A stretch of 64,000 nt of DNA, from assembly GCA_021851785.1 (NCBI GenBank), contig JAJZBV010000006.1, forward strand, positions 1 to 64,000. The letters are read 5' to 3'. A model generated the notes under the pieces. That model was not told the origin of the DNA. It did no database searches and saw only the letters and a list, made by a program, of their open reading frames with translations. Of the stretch, positions 55,042 to 63,959 are shown one piece after another. The position numbers and the translations under genes are program-made. The first letter of the stretch is position 1; each line of letters begins with the position of its first letter. Origin of the DNA: Pseudomonadota bacterium. GTDB lineage: Bacteria > Pseudomonadota > Alphaproteobacteria > Acetobacterales > Acetobacteraceae.

Positions 55042-55596
55042 CTATCGCCGCTCGCGTGACGCGAGCCCCGGCACCATGCGGGCGAGCACGCCGTCGCGCC
55101 AGAAATAGTGGTGCGCCAGCGCCGCCGCGGCGTGGATCCCCGCGAGAATGAGGATGATCGTCGCGACGGTGCCATGAAAATCATTGATGGTCTCGGCCAG
55201 GGCCTTGTCCTTGGCGAGCAGCGGCGGGAAGGTGACGAGGCCGAAGAAGCCGAGCGGATCGCCGCCGGCCGAGCGGTTGAGCGGCCCGCTGATCGCCATC
55301 AGGATGAGCAGAAGATAGAGCGCGCCATGCGCCGCCCGCGCCCCCCATTCCAGGAGGCGCGGCCCCGGCGGCGGGGCGAGGCGCCGCCCGGCCGTCGCGC
55401 GCCAGAGAAGGCGTGCCAGCAGCACCAGGATGAACACCATCCCGAGCGAAACGTGCAGCGCCTGCGCCGCGTGCCGCGGCGCCGAGCCGCGCGGCAGCCA
55501 GCCCCACACCTGCGCGATGCTCCACAACGTCAAAACCAGCGCGACCGTGAGCCAGTGCAGCGCGAGCGTCAGCGGGTCATAACGTTCCGTGGTCAT
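55042..55596 (-). CDS. Cytochrome b561-type di-heme membrane protein
   Basis: The 184-residue protein starts at ATG 55596 (MTTERYDPLTLALHWLTVAL) with the first heme-ligand His in LHW, three further hydrophobic segments, and His residues in ALHVSLGMVFI, AHGALYLLLI and DFHGTVATIILILAGIHAAAALAHHYFWRDGVLARM, the end of which is the family's typical C-terminus. It probably moves electrons between quinol and a periplasmic acceptor. It ends a short group with mbfA upstream, 17 bases apart. Confidence 0.9.
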   Translation of the reverse strand: MTTERYDPLTLALHWLTVALVLTLWSIAQVWGWLPRGSAPRHAAQALHVSLGMVFILVLLARLLWRATAGRRLAPPPGPRLLEWGARAAHGALYLLLILMAISGPLNRSAGGDPLGFFGLVTFPPLLAKDKALAETINDFHGTVATIILILAGIHAAAALAHHYFWRDGVLARMVPGLASRERR

Positions 55597-55613
55597 TCCT
55601 GGCTCCTTGAGGA

Positions 55614-56570
55614 TCAACTGCTGCCGATCAGAATGCCGACCCCGAACACCAGGGCGCCGCCGAACGCGACCTGAAACGCGGCGGCGACGGGCGGGGTATC
55701 CATATAGCGCCAGCGCACCCAACTGATCGCGGCGAGTTCCACCACCACCACCGCGATGGCGAGCGTGGTCGCCGTCCAGAAACGCGGGATCAGATATGGG
55801 AGGCTGTGGCCGAGCCCGCCGAGCGTGGTCATCGCGCCGCAGATCACGCCACGCAAAAGCGGCGCGCCGCGTCCAGTGAGGCTGCCGTTATCCGACAGCG
55901 CCTCGGCGAACCCCATCGAGATGCCGGCCCCGAGCGAGGCGGCGAGGCCGACGACGAAGGCGTTCCAGGACTGGCCGGTGGCGAAGGCGGCGGCGAACAG
56001 CGGCGCCAGCGTCGAGACCGAGCCATCCATCAGCCCGGCGAGCCCGGGCTGGACGTAGCGCAAGACGAACATCTGCCGCGCGGTGTGTTCCTCCTCGGCG
56101 CGGACGTCGCGGGGCAGGTTCTCCGCCATCAGCTTCTCGGCGGTCGATTCATGCACCGATTCCGCCTCGGCGAGATCGCCGAGCAATTTCCGGATCGAGG
56201 CATCGGTGCTGCGGCTCGCGGCCTGGCGGTAGAAGCGCTGGGTCTCCATCTCCATCAGCTCGGCCTGCTTGCGCACCGTCTCGAGCCGGACCTCGCGCAT
56301 CTGCCAGACCGGCTTGCGCTGCACGAAGCCGCGCACGTCCTGGCGGCGGATGAGCGGGATGTGTTCGCCGAATTTCTCCTGATAGAGTTCGATCAGCCGC
56401 CGCCGATGCTCGTTTTCCTCCTGCGCCATTTCGGCGAACACTTTTCCCGAGGCGGGGAAATGCTCGCGCAGCACCTCGGCGTAATCGATATAGATGCGGC
56501 TGTCTTCCTCCTCGTTGCTGATCGCGAGGGCCAGGATCTCGCGCTCGCCGAGGTCGGAAAAATCTCGCAT
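55614..56570 (-). CDS. mbfA: Membrane-bound ferritin MbfA (ferritin-like plus VIT1 domain)
   Basis: MbfA exports iron from the cytoplasm in alphaproteobacteria. The 318 residues hold a ferritin-like diiron domain ([48 protein letters not shown]) up to about 155 and a C-terminal VIT1/CCC1 membrane domain with [20 protein letters not shown] and [12 protein letters not shown], five hydrophobic segments in all. The ATG at 56570 has GAGG six bases upstream. In known cases it is repressed by Irr; a Fur/Irr-like palindrome at 56708 suggests iron control here as well. Confidence 0.92.
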   Translation of the reverse strand: MRDFSDLGEREILALAISNEEEDSRIYIDYAEVLREHFPASGKVFAEMAQEENEHRRRLIELYQEKFGEHIPLIRRQDVRGFVQRKPVWQMREVRLETVRKQAELMEMETQRFYRQAASRSTDASIRKLLGDLAEAESVHESTAEKLMAENLPRDVRAEEEHTARQMFVLRYVQPGLAGLMDGSVSTLAPLFAAAFATGQSWNAFVVGLAASLGAGISMGFAEALSDNGSLTGRGAPLLRGVICGAMTTLGGLGHSLPYLIPRFWTATTLAIAVVVVELAAISWVRWRYMDTPPVAAAFQVAFGGALVFGVGILIGSS

Positions 56571-56707
56571 GGAAAACCTCATGGCCCGGTGATCCCCGGC
56601 GCGGGGCCGGCGTCAGATGTGGCCAATTTTTTCAACCGCCGCAAGAGTAAAGACGATGAAAGTTTTTGCTTGCGGCGTTCGCTTTGGTCCTAATTCTTAC
56701 TGATATT

Positions 56708-56726
56708 GCAAATGATTTTCATTTTC
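56708..56726. promoter_or_regulatory. Fur/Irr-like box upstream of mbfA
   Basis: GCAAATGATTTTCATTTTC contains AATGA-TTT-TCATT, close to the Fur/Irr consensus of inverted hexamers (GATAATGATAATCATTATC). It lies about 138 bases upstream of mbfA and across the stop codon of the paaX-like gene. The surrounding 56600-56700 is AT-richer than the genome, as expected for a promoter region. Confidence 0.5.
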
Positions 56727-57609
56727 CTGATCGCTCATCTTCCTGAAACCGGGCAGGAACGGCGGCAAGCGGCGGCAGATCGCCCTCCGGGGTGCGCGCG
56801 TGCCGATCGAGCCACGCCTCGGACGGGGCGAAAAGCGCCGCATCCAGCCGCCGGCACAACGCCCGCGCCACGACCCCCGGCCAGTCCGGCGGCAACAGCG
56901 CCAGCGGCAGATCGGGGTCGTGCAGAATGACCCGGCGGTAGTGGTGAATGAGCAGGATGCGGGCAACCAGCGCCTCCAACCCGGTGATCTGGCCGCCCTC
57001 CTCCAGCCACCGCGCGAGCGGGGCAAAAAGCGCGACGAACCGCTCATAGCCGCCAGCAAGCCGCGCCAGCGGCCAGGCCTGTGCGGCGAGGCGCGGTCCG
57101 GACAAGCCCTCCGCTCTGGCATCAAACACCACCGCCGCGGCCAGCGACGCGATCGGCGCCGGCACCGCCTTCTCTCCTGGCGGCGCGATCCAGAGGCCCG
57201 GCACCGGGGCCGCGAACCCGGCATCGAGGAGCGCCGTCCGCGCCGCCTCCGTCGCCGTCTCGGGGGGCAGCAGCACGAGGCGCAAAACCCCATCCCATTC
57301 CGGCGGCGCGGCGCGATAGATGCGCGCGCTGGCGACGGCGAAAATGGCGTCCCCCTTGGCGGTCAGGCGATAGAAGCTCGCCCGCCCGACCCTGCGGCCC
57401 ACGAGCCAGCCATCGGCGGCCAGGCGCGAGACGGCGGTTCTGACCGCGCCGGGATCGATCGCCAGCGCGGCGAAAATCCGCAGCATGGTGGCGAGGTCGA
57501 GCGTGCCACCGCGCGGCACGATGGCGTCACCGTAGAGGGTGATGATGATCGACCAGATGCGCAGCGGCGAGGCATGCAGCGCCGCGAGGATCGGCGAAAG
57601 CGGCGACAC
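56719..57609 (-). CDS. PaaX-family transcriptional repressor
   Basis: The 296-residue protein shows the PaaX N-terminal winged helix (LRIWSIIITLYGDAIVPRGG, TAVSRLAADGWLVGRRVGRASFYRLT) followed by the central domain with RIYRAAPPEWDGVLRLVLLP and the C-terminal PaaX_C region with LLIHHYRRVILHDPDLPLALLPPDWPG in part. PaaX represses phenylacetate catabolism by responding to phenylacetyl-CoA. No paa genes are in the window, so target genes lie elsewhere. It lies 4 bases downstream of the NDH-2 gene. Confidence 0.9.
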   Translation of the reverse strand: MSPLSPILAALHASPLRIWSIIITLYGDAIVPRGGTLDLATMLRIFAALAIDPGAVRTAVSRLAADGWLVGRRVGRASFYRLTAKGDAIFAVASARIYRAAPPEWDGVLRLVLLPPETATEAARTALLDAGFAAPVPGLWIAPPGEKAVPAPIASLAAAVVFDARAEGLSGPRLAAQAWPLARLAGGYERFVALFAPLARWLEEGGQITGLEALVARILLIHHYRRVILHDPDLPLALLPPDWPGVVARALCRRLDAALFAPSEAWLDRHARTPEGDLPPLAAVPARFQEDERSGK

Positions 57610-57613
57610 CGGC

Positions 57614-58939
57614 TCAGTGCAGCTTGACCGGCGGGTCGGCGCGGCGGTCGAGGGCGCGGGCGAGGGTTTCGAGAACCACGGTGCCGGCGCCGTGCAGCGC
57701 GTGCTGGTGCATTTTATAGAGCGAGCGATACATCAGGCGGGCGAAATAGCCTTCGATGAAAAAGCTCCGCCCGACCAGAAACCCCATCAGGCTGCCGACC
57801 GTGCTGTAGCGGCCGAGCGAGACCAGCGAGCCGAAATCGCGATAGACGAAGGGCTGCACCGCTTCGCCGCGCTCGCGCCGCGGCAATTGCCGGAACAGAT
57901 GCGAGGCCTGCTGATGCGCCGCCTGGGCGCGCGGCGGCACCAGCGTCTCGAAACCGGGGCGCGGGCAGGCGGCGCAGTCGCCGAGCGCGAAGATCGCCGG
58001 ATCCCGGGTGGTTTGCAGGGTTTCGCTGACCACCAGTTGGTTGATCCGGTTGACTTCGAGACCGTCGAGGGTTGCGAGAAAATCCGGCCCCTTCACCCCC
58101 GCCGACCAGATTACCAGCTCGGAGGGCAGAAAACTGCCATCGGCGAGGCGCACGCCATCCGCCGTCACCGCCACCACCCGCGCCGCGACCCGCACCTCGA
58201 CGCCGAGTTTTTTGAGCAAGCCCTGGGTCGCGCGCGCGATGCGCTCGGGCAGCGCGGGCAGGATGCGCGGCGCCGCCTCGACCAGGGTGAGCTGGATGTC
58301 TTTCCCCGGGTCGATGCGGTCGAGGCCATACGCGACGACGGCGCGGGTGGTGTGGTGGAGTTCGGCGGCAAGTTCGGTGCCGGTCGCGCCGGCGCCGATG
58401 ATGACGACGCCGAGCTGGCCGGGGCGCACCGGCCCGGGCTGGGTCTGGGCGCGGATGAATGCGTTGATCAGCCGGCGATTGAACCGCGCCGCCTGATCCG
58501 GGGTCTCCAGCGGCACCGCGAAGCGCGCCGCCCCCGGCGTTCCGAAATCATTGGTGACACTGCCGAGCGCCATCACCAGCGTGTCATAGGCGATGACGCT
58601 GGGGGCGGTGATTTCGTGTCCTTCCTCGTCGAAGACCGCGCCGAGCGCGATCTCGCGCCGCGCCCGGTCGATGCCGATCATCTCGCCGAGGCGAAAGCGG
58701 AAATGGTGCCAATGCGCCTGCGCGAGGTAGCTCAGATCATGGGCGGCGCGGTCGAGACTGCCGGCGGCGACCGCGTGCAGGAGCGGCTTCCAGAGATGGG
58801 TGCGCGATTTGTCGACCAGGGTGATGCATGCCTGCCCGCGCTTCCCCAGCCGGTCCCCGAGCCGGGTCGCGAGTTCCAGCCCCCCCGCGCCGCCGCCGAC
58901 GATGACGATATGATGCGCGCCCGCCGCCGCTGCCGCCAT
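57614..58939 (-). CDS. Type II NADH dehydrogenase (NDH-2)
   Basis: The 441-residue flavoprotein transfers electrons from NADH to ubiquinone without pumping protons. It has two Rossmann motifs, IVIVGGGAGGLELA (11-24, FAD) and VVIIGAGATGTELAAELHH (NADH), VIWSAGVK, the ALGDCAAC segment that binds FAD, and a C-terminal membrane-binding part with LVSLGRYSTVGSLMG and FIEGYFARLMYRSLYKMHQ. It lies upstream of the paaX-like gene on the same strand, and its own promoter should be in 58940-59305. Confidence 0.9.
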   Translation of the reverse strand: MAAAAAGAHHIVIVGGGAGGLELATRLGDRLGKRGQACITLVDKSRTHLWKPLLHAVAAGSLDRAAHDLSYLAQAHWHHFRFRLGEMIGIDRARREIALGAVFDEEGHEITAPSVIAYDTLVMALGSVTNDFGTPGAARFAVPLETPDQAARFNRRLINAFIRAQTQPGPVRPGQLGVVIIGAGATGTELAAELHHTTRAVVAYGLDRIDPGKDIQLTLVEAAPRILPALPERIARATQGLLKKLGVEVRVAARVVAVTADGVRLADGSFLPSELVIWSAGVKGPDFLATLDGLEVNRINQLVVSETLQTTRDPAIFALGDCAACPRPGFETLVPPRAQAAHQQASHLFRQLPRRERGEAVQPFVYRDFGSLVSLGRYSTVGSLMGFLVGRSFFIEGYFARLMYRSLYKMHQHALHGAGTVVLETLARALDRRADPPVKLH

Positions 58940-59305
58940 GAGCTTTATCTCCCGATTCTGTTACCGCCAGAATAGGGCGCGGCGCTGTGGATGCGAACAA
59001 CGATCTGCCGCCTTATCGACTGTCACCATGGCCGAATTCAGGCCATGGGAATTAACGTTTCCCTTGCGTTTCAGGACAGCGGGAGGTTATCCTCAAATTG
59101 AGAAATTTACCCGCAACTGTCGCGTGTTTTGATACTTTGACGACGCGCGGGGCGTGTTTGGCAGGCCGTAACGTTGCTTCGGGAGAGAGCGGGGGAAGAT
59201 GCTGCGCGCGAGGATCGGGACGATGATCCCGCCCGTCTTCCGGACCGGGAACGATGCCGGGCGGGGGGGCGGCCGGCGTGAGGTCGGCGCGGCCCTGGCG
59301 CCGCC
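58940..59305. other. 366-base intergenic region between divergent genes
   Basis: No gene is seen. It must carry the promoters of the NDH-2 gene (minus) and of the COG5610-like gene (plus). It includes an 8-base inverted repeat, CCATGGCC and GGCCATGG (59026-59033 and 59041-59048), and an AT-richer patch around 59090-59150. No terminator or tRNA was recognised. Confidence 0.6.
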
Positions 59306-61384
59306 ATGAAAGCCGCGATGCGGGTGATCGGCGCCGGATTCGGGGCCGCTGCCCGGCGCACCGACCGCGATATCGTGGCGCCGCGCCAACTCGCCGAAGA
59401 CCTCGCGCGGTATCGGGTCATCAGCTGCGATATTTTCGACACCGCCCTCGTCCGCGAACTGGCGCGGCCGGCCGATGTGCTGCTCGCCGTCGGCGCCCGG
59501 GCGCGGGCGCGCGGGCTGATCGCGTGTGACGCGGATGCGTTTCGCGTCTTCCGTCTCGCCGCCGAGGACGCGGCGCGCCGCGAGGCGCGGGAAGCCGGCC
59601 ATGACGAGGCGCGCATCGACGAGGTCTATGAACGTCTCGCCGCCTGCGGCCTGGTTTCCGACCCGGTGGCGGCGGCGGCGCTGGAATTCGCGACCGAAGG
59701 CGCGGTTTGCCGGGCGGTGCCGGCGCTGCGCGAGACGCTGGCGCAGCGGGCGCCGGGGCAGCGGCTGATTTTCCTCTCCGATTCCATCCTGCCCGGCGCG
59801 TGGCTGGCGACGCTGCTCGCCGAAAACGGCTTCGGCGGCGCGTGCGAGGTCATTTCGTCGGCCGATGTCAGACGCAGCAAGGATAGCGGGCGGCTCTTCG
59901 CCTGGCTGCTCGATCATCTCGGCGGTCCCGCCGCGGAGATCATTCATCTCGGCGATAACCCGGTCTCCGATATCGCCCGCGCCCGCGCCCATGGCCTCGC
60001 GACCCGCCATCTGCCGCGCCCCGCATCCCCGCCCGAGGACGAAGCGGTCGCCGCCCGCGACGTCGCTCTCCGCCTCCTCCATAGCCGCCGCCGCGCGCCC
60101 GGGCCGGCGGAGACCAGCGGGCGCGCCGGCCGGGGCGCGAGCCAGGAAAAGCCGCTCGCCCATTACGTCACCCTGCTGATGCTCGGCTTCGCCCTGTTCA
60201 CGCTCGCCGAGGCGCGCCGGCGCGGCATTCGCCGGCTCTATTTCACCGCCCGCGACGGCTATCTGCCGCTCGCCATCGCGCGCCGCATCGTCGCCAAACG
60301 TGGCGATCCGGTGGATTTGCACTATCTCGAGGTCTCCCGTCAGGCGATCGTGCTGCCCGGCCTCGCCGATGATCCCGAAACGCTCGCCGACATGCTCGCC
60401 CATACGGTGAACGGCGACCGCCTCGCCTCTCTGTTCGCGCCGCTCGGGGTCGCGGCCGAAACCGTGGCCCCGCTGCTCGTCGGCCTCGGCTTCGACCCGG
60501 CGCGGATCGTGGAGGACGAATACGGGCTTTGTCTCACCGCGGCGCGGCGCCTGATCGCCACTCAGCCGGCGCTGATCGGGGCGGCGCTGGCGGCGCGGCG
60601 CGAGGCGGCGCTCGGTTATCTCGCCAGCGAGGATTTTCTGGCGCCAGGGCGGCGGATGATCGTCGATATCGGCTGGCACGGCTCGATCCAGCGCCAATTG
60701 GCGCGGCTTTCCGGGCTCGCCGCGGAGGATCTGTTCGGCTGCTATCTCGGCCTTTTCCCCGAGGCGCTGCGCCCCGGCCTCGATCCGCGCACGGCGTCGG
60801 GCTATCTTTTCAGCTTCGGCCATCCCAAACCGTTCTGCGATCTGGTCCGCGACGGGCCGGTCCTGCTGGAACTCTTCTTTTCCGCCCCGCATGGCTCGGT
60901 TGCGCATTACGTGGCGGCGGAGGGCCGGTTCCGCGCCGTGCATGCCATCGAGCAGGCGCCGGCGGGCGCGATCCGCGCGGCATTCTTCGCCGCGCTGGAA
61001 CAGGAATGTCTCGCCGAAATCGACGCCCTCGATGGATTGCTCGATGGCGCCTGGCCGGACAGCATCGACCCGGCTTCGGCGCTCTTCGACATCGCCCGCC
61101 TGCTGCACCGGCCGAACGCGCGTGAGGTGCGGGCGATCAACGCCATTCCGTTCGTGCATGGGATCGACGGTCGGCGCATCTCGGCCGCGGTCAACCCGGT
61201 GCCGCTGCATGAATGGCTGCGGCATCCGTGGGCGAGTTTGCAGCGCCTCGCCGATGCCCCCGCCCATGCCCCCTGGCGCGCCGGCGCGGTCAGGGCGAGC
61301 CTGCCCTGGCCGATGCCGGATATGGCTCATGCCGATTTCCGCCACCGTGTCGGCCAGTTGCGGCGGATCGTCAGCCGGAAATAG
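59306..61384 (+). CDS. HAD-superfamily protein with second large domain (COG5610-like)
   Basis: The 692-residue protein starts with a HAD phosphatase-like domain: ISCDIFDTALVR with nucleophile Asp42, FLSDSILPG and IIHLGDNPVSDIARARAHG. From about residue 285 a second domain of unknown function begins (LFTLAEARRRGIRRLYFTARDGYLPLAIARR), with RLLIATQ-like and IVDIGWHGSIQRQL motifs typical of COG5610 proteins in polysaccharide loci. No export signal or membrane segment is seen. Activity is not known; it may process a phosphorylated sugar intermediate. A polysaccharide deacetylase lies further right. Confidence 0.8.
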   Translation: MKAAMRVIGAGFGAAARRTDRDIVAPRQLAEDLARYRVISCDIFDTALVRELARPADVLLAVGARARARGLIACDADAFRVFRLAAEDAARREAREAGHDEARIDEVYERLAACGLVSDPVAAAALEFATEGAVCRAVPALRETLAQRAPGQRLIFLSDSILPGAWLATLLAENGFGGACEVISSADVRRSKDSGRLFAWLLDHLGGPAAEIIHLGDNPVSDIARARAHGLATRHLPRPASPPEDEAVAARDVALRLLHSRRRAPGPAETSGRAGRGASQEKPLAHYVTLLMLGFALFTLAEARRRGIRRLYFTARDGYLPLAIARRIVAKRGDPVDLHYLEVSRQAIVLPGLADDPETLADMLAHTVNGDRLASLFAPLGVAAETVAPLLVGLGFDPARIVEDEYGLCLTAARRLIATQPALIGAALAARREAALGYLASEDFLAPGRRMIVDIGWHGSIQRQLARLSGLAAEDLFGCYLGLFPEALRPGLDPRTASGYLFSFGHPKPFCDLVRDGPVLLELFFSAPHGSVAHYVAAEGRFRAVHAIEQAPAGAIRAAFFAALEQECLAEIDALDGLLDGAWPDSIDPASALFDIARLLHRPNAREVRAINAIPFVHGIDGRRISAAVNPVPLHEWLRHPWASLQRLADAPAHAPWRAGAVRASLPWPMPDMAHADFRHRVGQLRRIVSRK

Positions 61385-61480
61385 GTGGGCGGAGATAGGG
61401 GGCGGACATCGGGGGCGGACATCGGGGCGCAAGACCAGCGGAGGACGTTGTCCCCGCTGGTCCAGGACCGAACCCTGCCC

Positions 61481-61525
61481 TTAGGCGACCCGGCCTTGGG
61501 CGACCCGGCCTTAGGCGACCTGGAA
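61481..61525 (-). repeat. Three 15-base units at the rhlE 3' end
   Basis: Units TTAGGCGACCCGGCC, TTGGGCGACCCGGCC and TTAGGCGACCTGGAA (plus strand) lie at 61481, 61496 and 61511. On the minus strand the last is the end of the helicase gene with its TAA stop, and the other two repeat the codons GRVA past that stop, so the gene end seems to have been duplicated outward. Confidence 0.75.
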
Positions 61526-62638
61526 ACCCGCCCCGGTCGCGCGTTCGATGGCCCGGAGCGCGCCGCGTTCGGCGTTGCCGCAGAACGAGATGGCGATGCC
61601 GCGCGCGCCGGCGCGCGCGGTGCGGCCGATGCGGTGGACATAATCCTCGGGCTGCGCCGGCAGGTCGAAATTGATGACGTGCGAGACCTGCGCGACGTCG
61701 ATCCCGCGCGCCGCGATATCGGTCGCGACCAGCACCCGGGCGCGGCCATCGCGGAAGCGGTCGAGCGCCTTGCCACGCGCCGCCTGGCTCTTATTGCCGT
61801 GGATGGTGCTGACCTCGACCCCGTCGGCGCCGAGGGTTTCGGCGAGGCGGTCGGCGGCGCGCTTGGTGCGGGTAAAGACCAGCACCCGCGACAGCGCCGG
61901 ATCGGCGAGCAGGCGGCCGAGCAGCGCCCGTTTGCCGGCGGGATCGACGAAATGCACGTGCTGCTCGATGCGCGACGCCGCGGGCGCGGTGCGGGCGATT
62001 TCGACTCGCGCCGGGTTGCGGAGCAGGCTTTCGGCGAGCTTGCCGACCGCGGCCGGCATCGTCGCCGAGAACAGTGCCGATTGCCGCGCCGCCGGCAAGG
62101 CGGCGATGATGCGGCGGATATCGGCGATGAAGCCGAGATCGAGCATGCGATCGGCCTCGTCGAGCACGAGATGGCGGACCTCATGCAGGCGGAGTTCGTT
62201 GGTCGCCATCAGATCGCGCACCCGACCGGGCGTTCCGACCACGATATCGACGCCGGGGCGCATCCGCTGCACCTGCGCGTGACGGCTCAAGCCGCCGACG
62301 ATGGTCACCAGACGCCGGCGCGCGACGCCCCCGAAGTTGAGCAGGCTGGCCTCGATCTGAAGCGCCAATTCGCGGGTCGGCGCGAGGATCAGGGCGCGGG
62401 TGGTGAAAGGGCCGAGCGGCGCCGCCGGCGGGGTGGCGGCGAGGTGATGCAGGATCGGCAGCGCGAAGGCCGCGGTCTTGCCGGTGCCGGTTTCGGCGAT
62501 GCCGAGCAGATCGCGCCCGGTGAGAAGCGGCGGGATGGCCCCGGCCTGGATCGGCGTCGGGGTTTCGAAACGCGCCCGCGTCAGGGCGCCAAGCAGCGGC
62601 TCGGCGAGGCCGAGGCTAGCAAAACTCATGGATGGCAC
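61511..62638 (-). CDS. DEAD-box RNA helicase, RhlE type
   Basis: The 375-residue ATP-dependent RNA helicase has the Q motif (FETPTPIQAGAIP), motif I AETGTGKT, Ia PTRELALQ, motif II VLDEADRMLD, motif III SATMP, and C-terminal motifs IV-VI ending in HRIGRTARAG. The core ends at GFQVA with no basic tail, unlike RhlE proteins with long arginine-rich ends. It probably acts in ribosome assembly or mRNA turnover. Near-identical 15-base repeats follow its stop. Confidence 0.93.
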   Translation of the reverse strand: MPSMSFASLGLAEPLLGALTRARFETPTPIQAGAIPPLLTGRDLLGIAETGTGKTAAFALPILHHLAATPPAAPLGPFTTRALILAPTRELALQIEASLLNFGGVARRRLVTIVGGLSRHAQVQRMRPGVDIVVGTPGRVRDLMATNELRLHEVRHLVLDEADRMLDLGFIADIRRIIAALPAARQSALFSATMPAAVGKLAESLLRNPARVEIARTAPAASRIEQHVHFVDPAGKRALLGRLLADPALSRVLVFTRTKRAADRLAETLGADGVEVSTIHGNKSQAARGKALDRFRDGRARVLVATDIAARGIDVAQVSHVINFDLPAQPEDYVHRIGRTARAGARGIAISFCGNAERGALRAIERATGAGFQVA

Positions 62639-62863
62639 GAAAATTCATCTCCAACGCCGAAGGGCCGCCAATGCGGCTCGAAGGGGCGCCTTACTGTCCG
62701 CCTGCCCGCGCGATACCGGGGCGAACGATTGATAACGGGAGTCCCGCAACTGAAACGCGCCCGGGTCAAGGGCGCGCCGATCACGCGATGTGCGGAACGC
62801 CCCCTCTATCCTTCGCATCCGCAAAAAAAGCAAGAAAAATCCACCGGCTGGTGCCGGGCGCGC

Positions 62864-62892
62864 TTGGTCAAACGCCTCGGCAATGGGATAAT
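62864..62892 (+). promoter_or_regulatory. Sigma-70-like promoter before the deacetylase gene
   Basis: TTGGTC and GATAAT are separated by 17 bases, a good housekeeping promoter by eye, 45 bases upstream of the start at 62937. The rest of 62639-62936 shows no gene. Confidence 0.4.
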
Positions 62893-62936
62893 GGCTTGCT
62901 GCCAGCGGCTTTTGTTCCATCCCGCCAGAGCGAGGC

Positions 62937-63959
62937 ATGACGCATTCTTCCCCGTTCCACGCCGATCGGCCGGCGACCGCCCGGCTCGAACACCCGGTTT
63001 GCACCGTGGTGATCGACGCCGAGGAGGATTTCGACTGGCTGACCCCGATCGAGGGCACCGGCTTCACCACCGAATGCATGCGCCAGATTCCCGATTTGCA
63101 CGAAATCCTCGGCGCCTATGGCGCGGTGCCGGCCTATCTGCTGACCTACCCGGTGCTCGCGGACGAGGACACGGTGCGGCTCATCCGCCGCCAGCTCGAA
63201 CGCGGGCAATGCGTGGTCGGCGTGCAGTTGCACACCTGGGTGACGCCGCCGCTCGGCGCCGAGCCGAGCCGCCGTTTTTCCTTCTCGGGCAATCTCGACG
63301 CCGGCCGGGAGGAGCAGAAACTGCTCGCGCTCAAGGCAAAGTTCACCGCCTGCTTCGGATTTGCGCCCACCATCCACCGCGCCGGACGCTACGGCATCGG
63401 CGCGCAAACCGCGGCTCTGCTCGAAAAACATGGGTTTCTGATCGACACCAGCCTCGCCCCGCGCACCAGCTTCACGCATGAAGGGGGGCCGGACCACAGC
63501 AGCTATGATTATCGGCCGTTCTGGTTCGGCGAGCACCGCGACCTTCTGGAGGTGCCGCTTTGCCGCAGCGTCGTCGGCTGGGGGGGCGAGCTTGGGCGCT
63601 GGCTCTACCAGGCGCTGTCGGGGCCGCGCATGACCCGGCTCCGCGTGCCCTCGCTCCTCACCCGTTCACGCTGCGCCGAGCGCATCACCCTCTCCCCGGA
63701 AGGCAATGACGCCTCGGCGATGCGCCGGCTGGTCCGTCATCTCCGCCGGCGCGGCGAGATGGTCTTTCCGCTCAGTTTCCATAGCTCCTCGCTGGCGCCG
63801 GGCCGCAACCCCTATGTCCAGAGCCGCGCCGATCTGCATTATTTCTACGATCGTCTCTCCGCCCAGCTCGACCACTTCGCCGGGGCGCTCGGCGGCCGTT
63901 TCGCGGCGCTGCCCGAAATCCCCGCCCTCCTCGCCCCGCCGCCGGAGCGGCGGGCATGA
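62937..63959 (+). CDS. Polysaccharide deacetylase family protein (WalW-like)
   Basis: The 340-residue protein has a carbohydrate esterase 4-like fold without a signal peptide. CTVVIDAEEDFDWLTPIEG (catalytic Asp region), VVGVQLHTWVTPPL with the His motif, and IHRAGRYGIGAQTAALLEKHGF fit the WalW group found in polysaccharide and glycoconjugate clusters. It removes N-acetyl or similar groups from a glycan or lipid-linked sugar, inferred from the family. Its stop overlaps the next gene (ATGA), which is cut by the window edge. Confidence 0.85.
   Translation: MTHSSPFHADRPATARLEHPVCTVVIDAEEDFDWLTPIEGTGFTTECMRQIPDLHEILGAYGAVPAYLLTYPVLADEDTVRLIRRQLERGQCVVGVQLHTWVTPPLGAEPSRRFSFSGNLDAGREEQKLLALKAKFTACFGFAPTIHRAGRYGIGAQTAALLEKHGFLIDTSLAPRTSFTHEGGPDHSSYDYRPFWFGEHRDLLEVPLCRSVVGWGGELGRWLYQALSGPRMTRLRVPSLLTRSRCAERITLSPEGNDASAMRRLVRHLRRRGEMVFPLSFHSSSLAPGRNPYVQSRADLHYFYDRLSAQLDHFAGALGGRFAALPEIPALLAPPPERRA

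Noticed and set aside
59093..61432. 779-codon minus-strand frame opposite the HAD protein
   Set aside because: Composition is typical of an antisense shadow, while the plus strand carries clear HAD motifs.
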